Positions 63,146 to 64,000 of a stretch of DNA of 64,000 nt are shown in pieces; the first letter of the stretch is position 1, and each line of letters begins with the position of its first letter. The stretch comes from Mactromeris polynyma. Its lineage: Eukaryota > Mollusca > Bivalvia > Venerida > Mactridae. A program made the position numbers and the translations under genes. The notes under the pieces were generated by a model. That model saw only the letters and a program-made list of their open reading frames with translations, was not told the DNA's origin and ran no database searches. The stretch spans positions 8,080,912-8,144,911 of the forward strand of contig JASFXZ010000014.1 of the NCBI GenBank assembly GCA_032209605.1. Direction: 5' to 3'.

Positions 63146-64000
63146 TATACGAGGGCTGTCCCACTAAATCGTAGACTTTGTTGATAAAAATTTAACACGA
63201 CGTCACATAAGAAAAATACTTTGCATCTTATTTAATCAATATATAACAAATAAGAAAATGAAGACAAACTGAACTGGTATTGTTTTATTAAGTGTTCATA
63301 CATTGTTTTCAATATACTAGTATACCTTACCGGCGCAGTCTAAAAACCAGACGTATAAAAATCCTTGTGTGTTGATTTAAGTGTTCTGAGCAGACGTGTG
63401 TGCGTCAATTTTCCCGGGAAAAAGTCTTATCATATGAAGACGACGTTATTTTGACGTCATAAATTTCAAATAATTGATGTTATTCTTAAAAACGATACGC
63501 CGATAATATTACATCATCACAACTTGTGTAAAGCAGAAAATCGCGACGTCAGACGAAGCAGCGGCCTGCAGAACAGCTATTCAATTCTGTGAACAGCTAT
63601 TCAATTCTGTGTACAATCAGGAATGACGCCTATCAACACGTTTCGCCAGATGAAAAATCCACAGAACGTTACAAGAATGTTTCCAGAGTACTAGTGTATA
63701 AATGGCATGGTAAATTTAGCAAAGGTAACACGGAGAATTAACCTCGTGGGCGGCAGAAGTACAAGGATTGCAGAATAGTGAAATCCGAGCAGGATGTCAT
63801 CGACTGTTACAGGCGATGTACCGTTCGAGAAGTTGCTGAGATGGCTGGTATAAGTAAGTCTACAGCACAACGCATCCTTACATCGAACTTGAGTATACTT
63901 ACAGTGGAAGAAAAGCATGTTCGAGTCAGTGCATCAAGGACTTTCATTCGAAAAGTTGGAAGAGATCCATCCTACCTCTCGCGAATCATACGAGACTTGG
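63146..64000 (+). mobile_element. Mariner-like transposon relic, right end outside the window
   Basis: ATACGAGGGCTGTCCCACTA at 63146 is the left end, as in the copy at 3035. From 63541 a decayed transposase frame can be followed: TSDEAAACRTAIQFC-like start, VYKWHGKFSKG, then TVREVAEMAGISKSTAQRIL (helix-turn-helix), ..FIRKVGRDPSYLSRI. Lesions include a 20-bp tandem duplication (63572-63611), stops and frameshifts. The catalytic domain lies beyond the window end. Confidence 0.8.

Overview
This window is AT-rich, repeat-dense nuclear DNA from a metazoan, most likely a bivalve mollusc. The evidence is spliced genes with GT..AG introns in consistent phase, tRNA-headed SINEs with the 3' tail common in bivalves, jockey-like and DIRS/Ngaro-like retroelements, mariner and Tigger/Harbinger-type elements, many minisatellites, and a hairpin of the AGCTCA..TGAGCT type seen in bivalve repeats. 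The species cannot be named from the sequence. There is no sign of bacterial organisation, operons, rRNA or CRISPR.

The only recognisable host-type genes form a cluster of C48 (Ulp1/SENP-like) cysteine protease genes, all on the + strand. (A) At 4145-7040 there are two variants of an acidic linker exon and one C48 exon, but no leader exon is visible. (B) At 19119-26248 there is an 11-exon gene whose exons join in phase to 343 codons. It has the His, Gln and Cys of the active site but Asn where Asp is expected. (C) At 38253-41284 a leader exon, a linker exon and a C48-type exon run in frame into a 5'-truncated DIRS retrotransposon (about 40625-42755). (D) At 42804-44355 there is an apparently complete two-exon gene of 282 aa. 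(E) At 54022-56215 a symmetric exon made largely of a 54-bp minisatellite can be joined in phase to a C48 exon. Copies A, D and E have the C48 domain in a single exon. B has it split over several exons and belongs to another subfamily, yet B, C and D share the same leader exon and a SINE-bearing first intron. Every leader, linker and catalytic-exon boundary is phase 1, so exons can be duplicated or swapped without breaking the frame.

Layout: 1-3.7 kb, 39-bp minisatellite, dispersed repeat R1 and a mariner relic; 4.1-7.8 kb, C48 copy A and a GC-rich minisatellite; 7.8-13.2 kb, second R1 copy, palindrome array, tandem repeats and a Harbinger-type MITE; 13.2-18.9 kb, mostly unrecognised sequence with segmental duplications and tRNA-like sequences; 19-26 kb, C48 gene B, containing a 5'-truncated non-LTR insertion and a 25-bp minisatellite; 27-31 kb, a duplicated block carrying a jockey-like ORF1-only element with clear target-site duplications; 31-34 kb, 39-bp and 99-bp arrays; 34-38 kb, a Tigger-type MITE and a small ORF ending in a hairpin element; 38-44 kb, C48 copies C and D around the DIRS insertion; 45-49.4 kb, tandem repeats, RFX X-box-like palindromes and an array with about 192-bp spacing; 49.8-54 kb, relics of SGNH, gag-like, tyrosine recombinase and PHD-finger sequence; 54-57 kb, C48 copy E; 57-64 kb, second copies of the 27-31 kb block, the 17.5-18.5 kb block (inverted) and R1, the last interrupted by a palindrome-rich foldback element and followed by a second mariner relic.

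The strongest stories are the modular C48 protease family and its in-frame junction with a DIRS element, an ORF1-only retroelement whose empty site is preserved in a paralogous block, a new-looking palindrome-packed foldback element with 6-bp target duplications, and an intronic minisatellite in which nearly every unit carries AATAAA.
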